Assembly: GCA_030059675.1 (NCBI GenBank)
Contig: JANVYQ010000009.1
Coordinates: forward strand, 1 to 58,410
Source: Candidatus Pelearchaeum maunauluense
Lineage (GTDB): Archaea > Thermoproteota > Nitrososphaeria_A > Caldarchaeales > Caldarchaeaceae
Reading direction: 5' to 3'
DNA: 58,410 bases
Shown here: piece by piece, positions 33,260-42,594 of the stretch
How the letters are laid out: every line of letters begins with the position of its first letter
How positions within the stretch are numbered: the first letter of the stretch is position 1
The notes under the pieces: generated by a model
What the model was told of the DNA's origin: nothing
Seen by the model: only the letters and a program-made list of their open reading frames with translations
The model's database searches: none
Program-made: the position numbers and the translations under genes

Positions 33260-34495
33260 ATGCTAATAATCGCTATGTTGAAAGGCGTTCCAGCCAAGAC
33301 GACTGGTGTTATCACCGTATCTGGCGTGCTCAGGCGCGAGGAGATGGAGCTAGTGATGAACCCGCATGACACGCGAGCGCTTGAGGCAGCGTACTATCTC
33401 AAGCGAAGAGTCGGGGGCAAGGTTATTGGCCTTAGCATGGGGCCTGAGCCTAAGCTTGTCCCGATAATGAACGACCTGTATGAGCCGAGTCAGGAGAGTA
33501 GGCTGGTTCCGCGTATGCCGATATACGGCGTGGATGAGAATGTCCTCTTGAGCGATAGGCGTATGGCTGGCGCAGACACCCTAGCCACAGCATACGCGCT
33601 CGCCAAGGGGATACACAGGATAATCCAGCTCCACCAAGAAGCGCTTGATGGGCTCATAGAGCTGGTAAGGAACAACGCGCCGCCAGCAGAGGTGGAGGGC
33701 AAGGCGCGCGAGCTATACAACGAGAACATGCTCCCCAACAAGGTATACTCAACACTCCCAACCGTAAAGGAGAGCTACGTTAAGCTCTTTGTGGAGGGCA
33801 GGATAGACAGGGAGGAGCTTCTTGAGAAGCTGGAAGAAGCACGTAGGGATTTGATAAACTTCATAATCCTGGCTGGTATGAAGACCTCCGACGGGGAGAC
33901 TGGAAACACAGGCCCGCAAACCGCCGAGGGGCTGAGCGAGTTTCTGGGAATCACGATACCCCACGCCGCGTTCGTGGTTGATTTTGAGGTATCGCCAGAG
34001 GAGAACTCCGTGATAGCTGAGCGGAAGCTGGGTAATCTGCTGCAGAAGCTTAGGATACCTATACCTTGCCTGCTCACCCTGCACACAGAATACACCCCGC
34101 GCGTTCCTCCAGCAAGCGTGCAGAAGCGGGTCAGGCTAAACAATTACCGCGGCCAGCTAAGGAAGATACGCATATGGGACGCGACATACATAGGCGCAGA
34201 CCCAGAGAAGCTGGGATTCGCAGGCTCGCCCACTATTGTAGGCCCAGGGATGGAGATAGGCAGGCCACCAGTCCAGAAGGTAGTGGGGAAGACGCTGGTC
34301 TTCAAGCAGGATATGGATAGGTTTGAGTGGAATGGAAAGAGATATGGCCCGTTCAAGAAGTATGACCCTGTGGGCGGTTTGCCTGAAGAGCTTGTTAGGG
34401 AGCTGGAGAGTAAGGGGCTTCTGGAGGTCTTCACGCTCAAGCACATGATTGAAGAGCTGTTCGGGGGTTTGCAGGTTGTCGCTAGAGCAGTATAG
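33260..34495 (+). CDS. electron transfer flavoprotein, beta subunit (long form)
   Basis: 411 residues, whereas typical EtfB is about 250-280. The core has 'MNPHDTRALEAAYYLKRRVGGKVIGLSMGP', 'DRRMAGADTLATAYALAKGI' and 'FIILAGMKTSDGETGNTGPQTAEGLSEFLGI', the conserved EtfB nucleotide-binding segments. About 75 extra residues (charged, helical) sit between residues ~125 and 200, and the C-terminal end is extended. It is the first gene of an etfB-etfA-fixCX operon, which suggests an electron-bifurcating or quinone-linked ETF. Confidence 0.9.
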   Translation: MLIIAMLKGVPAKTTGVITVSGVLRREEMELVMNPHDTRALEAAYYLKRRVGGKVIGLSMGPEPKLVPIMNDLYEPSQESRLVPRMPIYGVDENVLLSDRRMAGADTLATAYALAKGIHRIIQLHQEALDGLIELVRNNAPPAEVEGKARELYNENMLPNKVYSTLPTVKESYVKLFVEGRIDREELLEKLEEARRDLINFIILAGMKTSDGETGNTGPQTAEGLSEFLGITIPHAAFVVDFEVSPEENSVIAERKLGNLLQKLRIPIPCLLTLHTEYTPRVPPASVQKRVRLNNYRGQLRKIRIWDATYIGADPEKLGFAGSPTIVGPGMEIGRPPVQKVVGKTLVFKQDMDRFEWNGKRYGPFKKYDPVGGLPEELVRELESKGLLEVFTLKHMIEELFGGLQVVARAV

Positions 34496-35561
34496 GGATG
34501 TTTGGGTTTATCTAACCCGCGAGGACGGTAAGCTCACACGGCCATCGCTGGAGCTCATCGCAGCTGGTAGGAAGGTAGCCGACAAGATAGGACAGCGTGT
34601 AGTTGCAGTCATGCTGGGATACCAACTGGGCGACGCTCCCAACGAGGCGATAGCGCGGGGTGCTGACGCGGTGATATACGCCGATGAGCCCTGGCTGAAG
34701 AACTACCTCTGCCTCCCCTACACCCGCGTCCTAGTAGAGATGTGCAGACAATACAAGCCCTATGCGTTCCTATTCATAGCAGACGAGCTTGGCCGCGACC
34801 TCTCGCCTAGGGTTGCGTATAGGCTGAAGACGGGGTTGGCCACGGATAACATAGACCTGGAGGTTGAGGACTACTACTTCGGGAAGGACAACACCACATA
34901 CAAGAATGTCCTGGCCCAGATTAGGCCAGACTTCGCCACGCGCGTGGCGAAGATATACACCCCGCGGCACAGGCCGCAGATAGCTAGCATAAGGCCTGGG
35001 AACTTTGAGCCCCTGCCACACGACGAGAGCAGACAGGGGGAGCTGATACGCTTCCAGCCCAGCCCCGTTGAGGATGACTTTAAGGTGGAGATTATAGAAG
35101 AGAAGACTCTACCCAAGAGCGCCGTTGACCTAGAAAATGCTAAGGTGATTATCAGCCTTGGTCTTGGGATATTGAAGGACGGGGAGGGCAGGCCTAGGAA
35201 TCCACGCGAGGGGCTTAAGCTGGCTGAGGAGCTTGCAGAGCTACTACGCGAGCGTTATGGTCTTAAGGTTGAGATAGGTGCTACGAGAGCATTAATTTAC
35301 GCCGAGCTGAAGGAGCTTGAGGGCATCATCACCAAAGAGAGGCAAGTAGGCCAGACAGGAAAAACAGTAGCACCAGACATCTACATAGCATTAGGAATAA
35401 GCGGAGCAGTGCAGCACCGCGTAGGGATGATAAGGTCAAAGAACATAGTGGCGATAAACACAGATCCCAACGCCCCGATATTTAATATAGCCCACTACGT
35501 AATCAACGACGACCTCTATAAGGTTGTTCCGCAACTAATCTCACACCTGCGCGGACAGTGA
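34476..35561 (+). CDS. electron transfer flavoprotein, alpha subunit
   Basis: About 361 residues from TTG 34476 (SLEQYRDVWVYL), preceded by GGGGGTTTGCAGG; an upstream ATG at 34449 would overlap etfB by 47 bases. The C-terminal FAD domain has 'VIISLGLGILKDG', 'IGATRALIYAELKE', 'QVGQTGKTVAPDIYIALGISGAVQH' and 'INTDPNAPIFNIAHYVINDDLYKVVPQLI', all standard for EtfA. It pairs with EtfB and passes electrons to the FixC-like oxidoreductase encoded next. The start overlaps etfB by 20 bases. Confidence 0.92.
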   Translation: MSLEQYRDVWVYLTREDGKLTRPSLELIAAGRKVADKIGQRVVAVMLGYQLGDAPNEAIARGADAVIYADEPWLKNYLCLPYTRVLVEMCRQYKPYAFLFIADELGRDLSPRVAYRLKTGLATDNIDLEVEDYYFGKDNTTYKNVLAQIRPDFATRVAKIYTPRHRPQIASIRPGNFEPLPHDESRQGELIRFQPSPVEDDFKVEIIEEKTLPKSAVDLENAKVIISLGLGILKDGEGRPRNPREGLKLAEELAELLRERYGLKVEIGATRALIYAELKELEGIITKERQVGQTGKTVAPDIYIALGISGAVQHRVGMIRSKNIVAINTDPNAPIFNIAHYVINDDLYKVVPQLISHLRGQ

Positions 35562-35566
35562 GGGGG

Positions 35567-37246
35567 ATGGTTGAGAAGTTTGATGTAGTTGTTGTGGGTG
35601 CTGGGCCAGCTGGCTCTGCTGCGGCGATAACACTGGCCCGCGAGGGGTATGATGTTCTCCTGCTGGAGAAGGCCAAGGTTCCTGGACACCGCAACATAAC
35701 TGGCGGTGTTCTCTTCGGGAGATACCTCCCAGGCTACGGCATGATAGACCTTATCCCAGAGTTTGAGGAGGAGGCTCCTCTGGAGAGGCGTATAGTCGCG
35801 CATGAGCTTTATGCGCTTCAACAGCCCCAGCGTGAGGATAATAGGCTGACGTATAGGCTTCTCAAGATGGATAAACGCTCCATCGCCACGCGGCTAGGCT
35901 TGACGATGCTCAACGTGGATACAGGCCACGACTACACCGTGCTAAGAGCGCGGTTTGACAAGTGGATGGCGTCTAAAGCTGTTGAAGCAGGCGCGATTAT
36001 GGTTACGGGCAAGTCTGTTGAGCACCTCCTAACACGCGGCAACCAGGTTGTGGGCGTTGTTACAGACGATAATGAGGAGATAATGTGTAACGTGGTTATT
36101 GACTGTGGTGGTGTAACGTCGCGGCTCGTTGAGCAGGCAGGGCTTCGCGGAAAGCTTGAGCCTCACCAAGTCTATCACGGCGTTAAGCACGTGTATAAGC
36201 TTGAGCCTACGCTGATTGAGGAGCGCTTCTCAGCTGATGGCGGGTTTAAGGCGGTCTACCTCCTTGGGGACTTCATGCATTCAACAGTCGGCGGCGGGTT
36301 CCTCTACCCCAACCGCGATACGGTCTCGGTTGGGATAGTGGCTGGGATGGACTCGCTCATAGAGAGGCTAACCAGCAGCCCCAACGACGTTGGAAAGCCC
36401 CTGGACATGGTGGAGGAGATGGAGTCCCACCCCTTCGTTTGGCAGCTCATAGAGGGCGGGAGCCTTGTGGAATATTCTGCCCACAACATACCGCGCGGCT
36501 ATAAGACGATACTGGAAACACCATACACTTCGGGCTTCTTGGTAGCTGGCGATGCGCTGGGGGCGTTTGTCAAGATAGGCGCTCTGATAGACGGTATGCG
36601 CCGCGCGATAGCTTCTGGAATCATGGCCGCTGAAACCTACATACACGCGCATGGAGCTGGTGACTTTACCTACAGGACGCTCGCGATATACAGGAAGCTC
36701 CTCTCACCAATCTACCGCGACGTTGCAGCATCCAAGAGAAACAGCGCCCTGCTTGAGAGGAGGTTCTTCTACGAGACGATGCCGCGACTGATGTTCAGCC
36801 TCGGCTTAGCCCAGAAGAGAAACTACACGGGTGAGGAGAAGAAGAGAGACCTGCGCGACGCAATACAGCGCATACAGGAGAGGACAGGGCTGCTGGATTA
36901 TGAGGAGGACAAGGAATACTCGCATATTAAGGTGGATACGCAGAAGGCCTCGCAGGACAGGCTGAAGGCATGGATACCCCTATGCCCCGTGAACTGCTAC
37001 ACCCTAATCACGCCCAAGGGCGTGTTCGCGTCGTTCAAAGACTTGTATGAATATAACCTGGCTCAGCTAGGCGGCAGGGCTGAGGAGGCTCTCAGAACAA
37101 CCTTCAAGGATGTTGAGGAAGGCGCTGTTAGGTTTGACCACGTAGCATGCGTCGCTTGCGGAACATGCGGCGTGATAGGGCCGCCTGGCGTCGTTGATTT
37201 CGGCCACGAGAGGCAAGGACACGGCGTACAATACAAATACGGTTAG
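35567..37246 (+). CDS. ETF:quinone oxidoreductase, FixC fused to FixX-type ferredoxin
   Basis: About 559 residues. The FAD domain starts 'KFDVVVVGAGPAGSAAAITLAREG', then 'PGHRNITGGVLF' and 'LVAGDALGAFVKIGALIDGMRRAIASG'. The last ~100 residues are ferredoxin-like with Cys in 'CPVNCYTL' and 'CVACGTCGVIGP'. In nitrogen-fixing bacteria and in Pyrobaculum these are usually separate FixC/EtfC and FixX/EtfX proteins; here they are one chain, as in mitochondrial ETF-QO. It oxidises ETF and reduces quinone at the membrane. I use the ATG at 35567; a GTG at 35558 overlapping the etfA stop is also possible. Confidence 0.92.
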   Translation: MVEKFDVVVVGAGPAGSAAAITLAREGYDVLLLEKAKVPGHRNITGGVLFGRYLPGYGMIDLIPEFEEEAPLERRIVAHELYALQQPQREDNRLTYRLLKMDKRSIATRLGLTMLNVDTGHDYTVLRARFDKWMASKAVEAGAIMVTGKSVEHLLTRGNQVVGVVTDDNEEIMCNVVIDCGGVTSRLVEQAGLRGKLEPHQVYHGVKHVYKLEPTLIEERFSADGGFKAVYLLGDFMHSTVGGGFLYPNRDTVSVGIVAGMDSLIERLTSSPNDVGKPLDMVEEMESHPFVWQLIEGGSLVEYSAHNIPRGYKTILETPYTSGFLVAGDALGAFVKIGALIDGMRRAIASGIMAAETYIHAHGAGDFTYRTLAIYRKLLSPIYRDVAASKRNSALLERRFFYETMPRLMFSLGLAQKRNYTGEEKKRDLRDAIQRIQERTGLLDYEEDKEYSHIKVDTQKASQDRLKAWIPLCPVNCYTLITPKGVFASFKDLYEYNLAQLGGRAEEALRTTFKDVEEGAVRFDHVACVACGTCGVIGPPGVVDFGHERQGHGVQYKYG

Positions 37247-38032
37247 TCATGCTGTCTTCTTCCTCCCCGCCCTCACTATTATAGCGCCGCCTAGGAGCTT
37301 ATCCTTTACCGAGACATCCTCAAACCACCGCCTTAACTCGGCTACCAGCCGCGCCCTCCGCGGCCATCTACGGTATGTAAGAATTATGGCCGCTACGCGT
37401 ATTCCCTTCCTACTCGCTGCGATGAGCCCTAGTATGGGCGCTATGAAGCGCCAGTAGAAGCCTATCAGCGCCGCGTATAGCCTGTTGTCTGGCTTCGCTA
37501 TGTCGCAGACTATTAGCCGCCCATCACGCTTAAGCGCGCGTGTGAGCTCGCGCATAGCGGTTTCCCCATCAACCGAGTCCCTCACAGCGAACGCGGCTAT
37601 GATTGTGTCTATCGCGTCCATCCGTAGCGGCAGGTGCTCAAATACTCCCTGTACTGGATGCGTCTGGGCTGGCCTCACCTGCTTAGCACGTACCAGCATG
37701 GCTTGGAGCACATCAAGCATAACAACGTCAAGCTCGTTATTCTCTTCTAATGCTATCTCAGTAAATATTCCATCACCGCATCCAGCGTCAAGCACAGTTT
37801 TGGAACCGTGCAGCGCACCAGCGACGGCGTCGCGTCTGAGCTTCACATCCATCCCCAGAGAAATCCAGCGATTAACCCTACCATAGACGCCGACCAAATC
37901 CTCTAGAGCATCCAAGACGCGGCGCCAGTCTTCGCGAAGCCCAAAAACGCTCAAGGCAGCAACAATCCCCGGGGAGAGCTTAAGACCTCTAGAGGGAGCC
38001 GCGTTCATAAAGGTCTTATCCCATATAGCCAA
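37247..38032 (-). CDS. UbiE/MenG-like class I methyltransferase
   Basis: 261 residues. The SAM site is 'VLDAGCGDGIFTEIAL' (motif I) with 'VVMLDVLQAMLVRAK'. The later segment 'IIAAFAVRDSVDGETAMRELTRALKRDGRLIVCDIAKPDN' is the UbiE pattern. UbiE/MenG enzymes methylate the ring of ubiquinone or menaquinone precursors, fitting the neighbouring quinone-linked ETF operon. It converges with fixCX with no gap between their stop codons. The exact substrate is inferred. Confidence 0.83.
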   Translation of the reverse strand: MAIWDKTFMNAAPSRGLKLSPGIVAALSVFGLREDWRRVLDALEDLVGVYGRVNRWISLGMDVKLRRDAVAGALHGSKTVLDAGCGDGIFTEIALEENNELDVVMLDVLQAMLVRAKQVRPAQTHPVQGVFEHLPLRMDAIDTIIAAFAVRDSVDGETAMRELTRALKRDGRLIVCDIAKPDNRLYAALIGFYWRFIAPILGLIAASRKGIRVAAIILTYRRWPRRARLVAELRRWFEDVSVKDKLLGGAIIVRAGRKKTA

Positions 38033-38072
38033 GGACTATAATCTTTACAAATTATGCTAAGGGCTTGCTAGG

Positions 38073-39578
38073 GTGATGCATGTGCGCCGTCTAGTTATTC
38101 TTGTTGCGCTGCTTATCCTCCTCTCCTCAATAACGCCAGCCCTCGCGCATGTCTCTGGCAGGGGCTTCATCCTACTCCTCCCAACAGGCCTTTACATCAT
38201 GGGAGGAGCAGTGGTTGTTGCTGTCTCATTCCTAATACTAGCCCTAGTCCCAGCGCGTTTCTTCGCAAAACTTGAAAAACTCCAGAAAACGATAACGCAT
38301 AACCACATCGCGCGTGGGAGTTTATCCAACGCGGTGAGCATAGCTTCGCTAGTCTTCGTCCTCTTCATCATCTACGCTGGCTACTATGGAAGCCGCGACC
38401 CGCTGGCCAATCCACTTCCAATCTTCGTCTGGTCAGTCTGGTGGATAGGCTCCACATATCTCCATGCTTTGTTTGGGAACGTCTGGATACACCTAAACCC
38501 CTGGACAGGGCTTTACAGACTCATCACATCACGTCCAAGGCTTAAACGGCTGGATGGCATCATCAGCTATCCAGCCGAGCGCGTGGGCTACCTGCCAGCC
38601 ATAATAACATTCACGGCATTCGCCTGGTTTGAGCTTGTTCATCCAGCGCCGGCAGACCCAACACTACTCGCCAACGTAGCTTTAGCATACATACTATACA
38701 CGTTCATCTTCATGTTCATCTTCGGCGAGAAGAGCTGGCTTCAGTATGGCGAGACCTTCTCGGTTTTCTTCCGCGTTATATCTTGGCTCTCTCCGCTTAG
38801 GTATTCCCCGCAGGGTAGCGGGAGCTGCAAGCTATGCAACCCTGAGCTTGGCTATTTAGCTTGCTATGAGTGCGCCTCAAGGCCTGGCTCTAAGGCTGTG
38901 CGGATAACGTTTCCCTCCCTCAACCTACTGCACGTGGGATGCCTTAGCATGAGCGGCGTAGCCTTCATAGTTCTCGCCCTCTCAACAGTCTCGTTTGACG
39001 GCCTATCAAGAACCTTCGCATGGCTCTCCACGATAGGCGTAAACCCGCTGGAATACCCTGGCCGCTCCCTCCTGATAACACAAAACACAGTAGGCCTCCT
39101 ACTAGCCTTCGCAGCCTTATTCGCAGCATACGCCGCGACGCTCATACTAGCCAAAATCACCCTGAGGATAGGTATAGACACCCAACGCATGCTGGGCTTC
39201 TTCATCGTCTCCATAGTTCCCATAGCATTTGGATACCACTTCGCCCACTACCTACCCTCGTTCATGATAGACATACAATACGCCCTCAAGGTCTTATCAG
39301 ACCCCCTGGGAATGGGGTGGGACATTCTAGGAACACGCAACATGCCCGTTATCGTCTCATTCCTCTCAGACCCCGCCCAGCTCTACGCCATATGGCACAC
39401 ACAAGTTCTAGTGATAATAGCCGCGCATGTGGTGGCTGTGTTGATAGCCCATGCAATAGCCCTTCGCGTTGTTGTTGGTGTGAAAAAAGCCATGCTGAGC
39501 CAACTTTCCATGCTCGCGCTAATGATAGGATACACGATGTTCGGCCTCTGGCTGCTCTCAGCACCAGCCATAGAGTAG
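38073..39578 (+). CDS. large polytopic membrane protein with cysteine cluster, unknown function
   Basis: 501 residues: an N-terminal signal-like helix (LVILVALLILLSSITPALA), then about 10-11 membrane helices. A loop near residues 250-265 holds 'CKLCNPELGYLACYEC', four Cys in a CxxC-x8-CxxC arrangement that could bind zinc or an iron-sulfur cluster. Several His and Trp residues sit in predicted helices ('WWIGSTYLHALFGNVWIHLNPWTG', 'FGYHFAHYLPSF', 'WHTQVLVIIAAH'), reminiscent of heme-binding or quinone-reactive proteins. I do not recognise the family. It follows quinone-related genes. Confidence 0.75.
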   Translation: MMHVRRLVILVALLILLSSITPALAHVSGRGFILLLPTGLYIMGGAVVVAVSFLILALVPARFFAKLEKLQKTITHNHIARGSLSNAVSIASLVFVLFIIYAGYYGSRDPLANPLPIFVWSVWWIGSTYLHALFGNVWIHLNPWTGLYRLITSRPRLKRLDGIISYPAERVGYLPAIITFTAFAWFELVHPAPADPTLLANVALAYILYTFIFMFIFGEKSWLQYGETFSVFFRVISWLSPLRYSPQGSGSCKLCNPELGYLACYECASRPGSKAVRITFPSLNLLHVGCLSMSGVAFIVLALSTVSFDGLSRTFAWLSTIGVNPLEYPGRSLLITQNTVGLLLAFAALFAAYAATLILAKITLRIGIDTQRMLGFFIVSIVPIAFGYHFAHYLPSFMIDIQYALKVLSDPLGMGWDILGTRNMPVIVSFLSDPAQLYAIWHTQVLVIIAAHVVAVLIAHAIALRVVVGVKKAMLSQLSMLALMIGYTMFGLWLLSAPAIE

Positions 39579-39603
39579 AACGTTTATTAGATTCGGCAAA
39601 AAC

Positions 39604-41073
39604 ATGCAGCGGAGCATGACACCAGACACGCAAGCACTACAAAACTATGTAGCTGGTAGGTTCGTTGATTCTAACGCGAGCGAGTTCATCACGTTCTATA
39701 ACCCAGCATTCGCCGAGCCGCTAGGGAAAGTTCCAGTTACGCCGCGTGAGGAGGTTTCCGCGGCGGTTGAGGCGGCGTTAGCTGGGTTTGAGGCGATTAG
39801 AAAAATGCCAGCTACCGAGAGGGTTAAGCTTCTCCTCCGTATAAGGGGGTTGATGGAGAGGGACGCCGACAAGCTGGCGCGCGTGCTGGTTGACAACCAT
39901 GGGAGAACCTACTCGGAAGGGCTTGGAGAAGTGAGGCGTAGCATAGAGAACGTGGAATCCGCAGCAGCGCTGGCTTACACGTATGCAAAGGGCGAGAACA
40001 TGCCTAACGTATCACCTGGCGTTGACCAGACACTCATACGCGAGCCCCTCGGCGTATTCGCGATAATCACACCATTCAACATACCCCTCCACGCATGGTC
40101 TTCATACGTCCCATACGCCATAGCCCTGGGATGCTCCGTAGTTCTCAAGCCCAGCGAGATAACACCACTCATAAGCAACGAGATATTCAGGATAATGCAC
40201 GAGGCAGGCGTTCCAGAGGGGGTTGTGAACCTAGTCCACGGTGGGCCGAGCGTTGTTGAGCAGCTGGTAAAGCACCGCGATGTTAAGGGAGTGGGCTTCA
40301 TAGGCTCGACGCGGACGGGGAGGCTGCTCTACCGCATGGCCGCGGAGGAGGGGAAGAGGGCATCAATAAACGCCGGGGCCAAGAACTACATCGTGGTCAT
40401 GCCAGACGCAGACCGCGAGAAGACTGTGGGAGCGCTTGTCTCGTCGTTCTTCGGCATGTGCGGCCAGCGCTGCCTAGCAGGCTCCAACCTAGTGCTGGTA
40501 GGCGGTAATGACGAGCTCCTCTCGCGGTTCGTTGAGGCGTCCAACCTAAGGCTTGGGTATGGTATGGACTCTGACGTGGATATGGGGCCTCTGGTATCGG
40601 CGACAGCCCTAGAGAGGGTGAGGAGCTACGTAGAGCGGGGAGAGGCTGAAGGAGCTAAACTACTCCTAGACGGGAGGAAGAACAGACCAGTAAAACCACT
40701 CAAGGGATACTTTATAGGCCCCACGATATTCGCAGACGTATCACCAGACATGACGATAGCGCGCGAGGAAATCTTCGGCCCAGTAGCTTCGGTCATAACC
40801 TGCGAGAAGCTTGACGAAGCTATAGAGTACATTAACAAGAAGACACCATACGGGAACGCTGCCGCTATATTCACATCCAACGCGCGGGAAGCTAGGAGAT
40901 TCGCCCTTGAGGTTGATGTGGGGAACGTGGGGATAAACGTAGGGATACCGCAGCCGATGGCATACTTCCCCATAGGGGGGAGGCGCGAATCCTTCTTCGG
41001 CGGCGCGCACTCAAGAGTTGATACTATTAGATTCTTCACAGACCACAAGATAATAGTATCAAGATGGCTATGA
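39604..41073 (+). CDS. mmsA: methylmalonate-semialdehyde dehydrogenase (CoA-acylating)
   Basis: 489 residues of the MMSDH subgroup of aldehyde dehydrogenases: 'REPLGVFAIITPFNIPLHAWSSYVPYAIALGCSVVLKPSE', 'FIGSTRTGRLLYRMAAEEGKRASINAGAKNYIVVMPDAD', the catalytic Cys in 'FGMCGQRCLAGS' and 'EEIFGPVASVI'. The ALDH general-base Glu is absent ('NAGAKNY'), as is normal for CoA-acylating MMSDH. It converts methylmalonate semialdehyde to propionyl-CoA in valine and pyrimidine breakdown. It starts 25 bases after the membrane protein gene. Confidence 0.87.
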   Translation: MQRSMTPDTQALQNYVAGRFVDSNASEFITFYNPAFAEPLGKVPVTPREEVSAAVEAALAGFEAIRKMPATERVKLLLRIRGLMERDADKLARVLVDNHGRTYSEGLGEVRRSIENVESAAALAYTYAKGENMPNVSPGVDQTLIREPLGVFAIITPFNIPLHAWSSYVPYAIALGCSVVLKPSEITPLISNEIFRIMHEAGVPEGVVNLVHGGPSVVEQLVKHRDVKGVGFIGSTRTGRLLYRMAAEEGKRASINAGAKNYIVVMPDADREKTVGALVSSFFGMCGQRCLAGSNLVLVGGNDELLSRFVEASNLRLGYGMDSDVDMGPLVSATALERVRSYVERGEAEGAKLLLDGRKNRPVKPLKGYFIGPTIFADVSPDMTIAREEIFGPVASVITCEKLDEAIEYINKKTPYGNAAAIFTSNAREARRFALEVDVGNVGINVGIPQPMAYFPIGGRRESFFGGAHSRVDTIRFFTDHKIIVSRWL

Positions 41074-41100
41074 TTACGGTTGCTCTCACCGCTGCCCATG

Positions 41101-41703
41101 CTATCTGAGGCCGTCCTCTCCCTTTACTTCTTCTTTCTTTAGGCCTCCTATTCTTGGGAGCGGCCTCCCCCCGCTGGTTAGCGCTGCTATTACTACTATC
41201 TCATCCCGCTTTGGCGCGTCGGATATCCTTACCTCCATAGCATCGTAATGCGTACGGACAAACGCGGCGCGCTTATAGTGGAGTGGAACATCTATCGCAG
41301 TTCCCACACCGCCCATCTTGACTGATGATGGAATTATTGCCTTACATACCTCTCTCCCCCCACACTCATCGCGCAGAGGGCCGCCGAACTTTGGGTGAAG
41401 TATGGCATGACCATGCTCCAGCTCCCCATCCTCGCCCACTATCGCCGCCTTACCATAATTCTCAACCTCCTCAGGAGCTATTCCTAAGGCGCTTCGCGCG
41501 GCCTTGCCTAGAAGACCGCCTAGATACTCACCGGCATCAATCAACACCTGTAAATTCTCCACATACCTGCCAGCGTAGGGGTTCTTGATTACGGCGGCAG
41601 CAGCAGCCCTTTTTATCGGCTTCTCCAATCTCCGGTCAAGCTCGCTATACGTCTCCTCAACAAAAACCACCAGCTTCCTAATCTCCACCAAACTCTGCGA
41701 CAT
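41101..41703 (-). CDS. DUF1185 (amino-acid-synthesis family) protein
   Basis: About 200 residues from ATG 41703 (MSQSLVEIRKLVVFVEETYSELD). 'KPIKRAAAAAVIKNPYAGRYVENLQVLIDAGEYLGGLL', 'NYGKAAIVGEDGELEHGHAILHPKFGGPLRDECGG' and 'VRTHYDAMEVRISDAPKRDEIVVIAALTSGGRPLPRIGG' match DUF1185 across its length. The family's function is not established and bacterial members are linked loosely to amino acid metabolism. A start at 41757 would run into the decayed PIN gene. Confidence 0.85.
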   Translation of the reverse strand: MSQSLVEIRKLVVFVEETYSELDRRLEKPIKRAAAAAVIKNPYAGRYVENLQVLIDAGEYLGGLLGKAARSALGIAPEEVENYGKAAIVGEDGELEHGHAILHPKFGGPLRDECGGREVCKAIIPSSVKMGGVGTAIDVPLHYKRAAFVRTHYDAMEVRISDAPKRDEIVVIAALTSGGRPLPRIGGLKKEEVKGEDGLR

Positions 41704-41753
41704 ACAGCGCAAATTAAACCAAAACCCTATTATTAATGTTCCTTTAATGCGCA

Positions 41754-42181
41754 TCATCGCCGAAGAAGCTTTTCAGGTGTTAACCGATTCACCCACTCCA
41801 CTACATCAAAGTCTTCATCATAAGAGATTATGGCTAGTTCCTTAAGGGCTTGAACAGCTAACGCATCATCAAAGTCTAATCCATAGTTTTTCATACTAAT
41901 CAGACCCAGTTTATGTATCCATAATCCTCTATATCATAAAAGTGAAGTTAAGAACGTGGATATATCGCTCCATGATTTTCCATAGTTTTCCACGACGATA
42001 ACTATGGAGTCTATATGAAAATCAGTTATTGAGGCTTTAATACGTCCATCTTTTACATTTTCCAGAAGAAGCTTATATTGTTCTCCGCGCTCTTCAGCAA
42101 GTTGTCTTCTAAGAAGATGTTTGAATCAAGGAGTACGTCTGTAATTTTCTGTTTTTCTTGCTCTAATTCTTCTTGCCTCAT
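41754..42181 (-). pseudogene. decayed PIN-domain (VapC) toxin gene
   Basis: Three frames must be joined. From ATG 42181 it reads 'ITDVLLDSNIFLED'; another frame reads 'LRRQLAEERGEQYKLLLENVKDGRIKASITDFHIDSIVIVVENYGKSW', then a stop. A last frame reads 'KNYGLDFDDALAVQALKELAIISYDEDFD' and ends at 41754. The Asp motifs of a PIN domain (DSNIF, DFDDA, YDEDF) are all recognisable, but no single chain can be made. It overlaps a decayed antitoxin gene upstream. Confidence 0.8.
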
Positions 42182-42417
42182 GCTGGAGCTCAACTCCCGT
42201 GAGCTTAACGTTTGATAACAGTCCATAGATTGCTTCTACAGGGTCTCCCGAATCTTCAACGGTTTCTACTATGTCTGAGATTTCTGAGAGCCATGCTGAG
42301 ATGGCTTTTTTCTGAGGCTATGTCAATTGGGTTATCTTTATGTCCATAAAGGCGCATAGCAGTCTCCTTGAATCTTCTCTCAAGTTCGTCAGGGAGATAG
42401 ATCTTGATAAGCCCCAT
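42126..42417 (-). pseudogene. decayed antitoxin gene partnering the broken PIN gene
   Basis: From ATG 42417: 'MGLIKIYLPDELERRFKETAMRLYGHKDNPIDIASEK', a ribbon-helix-helix-like start. A run of six A's (near 42309) then shifts the frame; the continuation 'AISAWLSEISDIVETVEDSGDPVEAIYGLLSNVKLTGVELQHEARR' ends at 42126. One base too many in the A run explains the break. It overlaps the start of the PIN pseudogene by about 55 bases, the normal layout of a vapBC pair. Confidence 0.78.
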
Positions 42418-42553
42418 CCTAAATTTGCTTTATTGTAGATAGAGCTTTATATCTGTATTCTTTTTCGATCTAGAACATCATGTAAATAAGCGCTTATACT
42501 TAGAGGCTATAAACATAACCTGATGTTTTGTGGGTATTTGTTGAAGAACAGGC

Positions 42554-42594
42554 TTTTATATAGCGTCTGCATGTGCATTTGGAGAGGAGTAAAG
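42554..42594 (+). promoter_or_regulatory. promoter and Shine-Dalgarno of the ubiquitin-like gene
   Basis: A TATA box TTTTATATAG lies at about 42554-42563, followed about 25 bases later by GGAGAGGAG (42581-42589) placed six bases before the ATG at 42595. These decide the start in favour of 42595 over upstream ATGs in the same frame, which would lie before or within the promoter. Confidence 0.6.
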
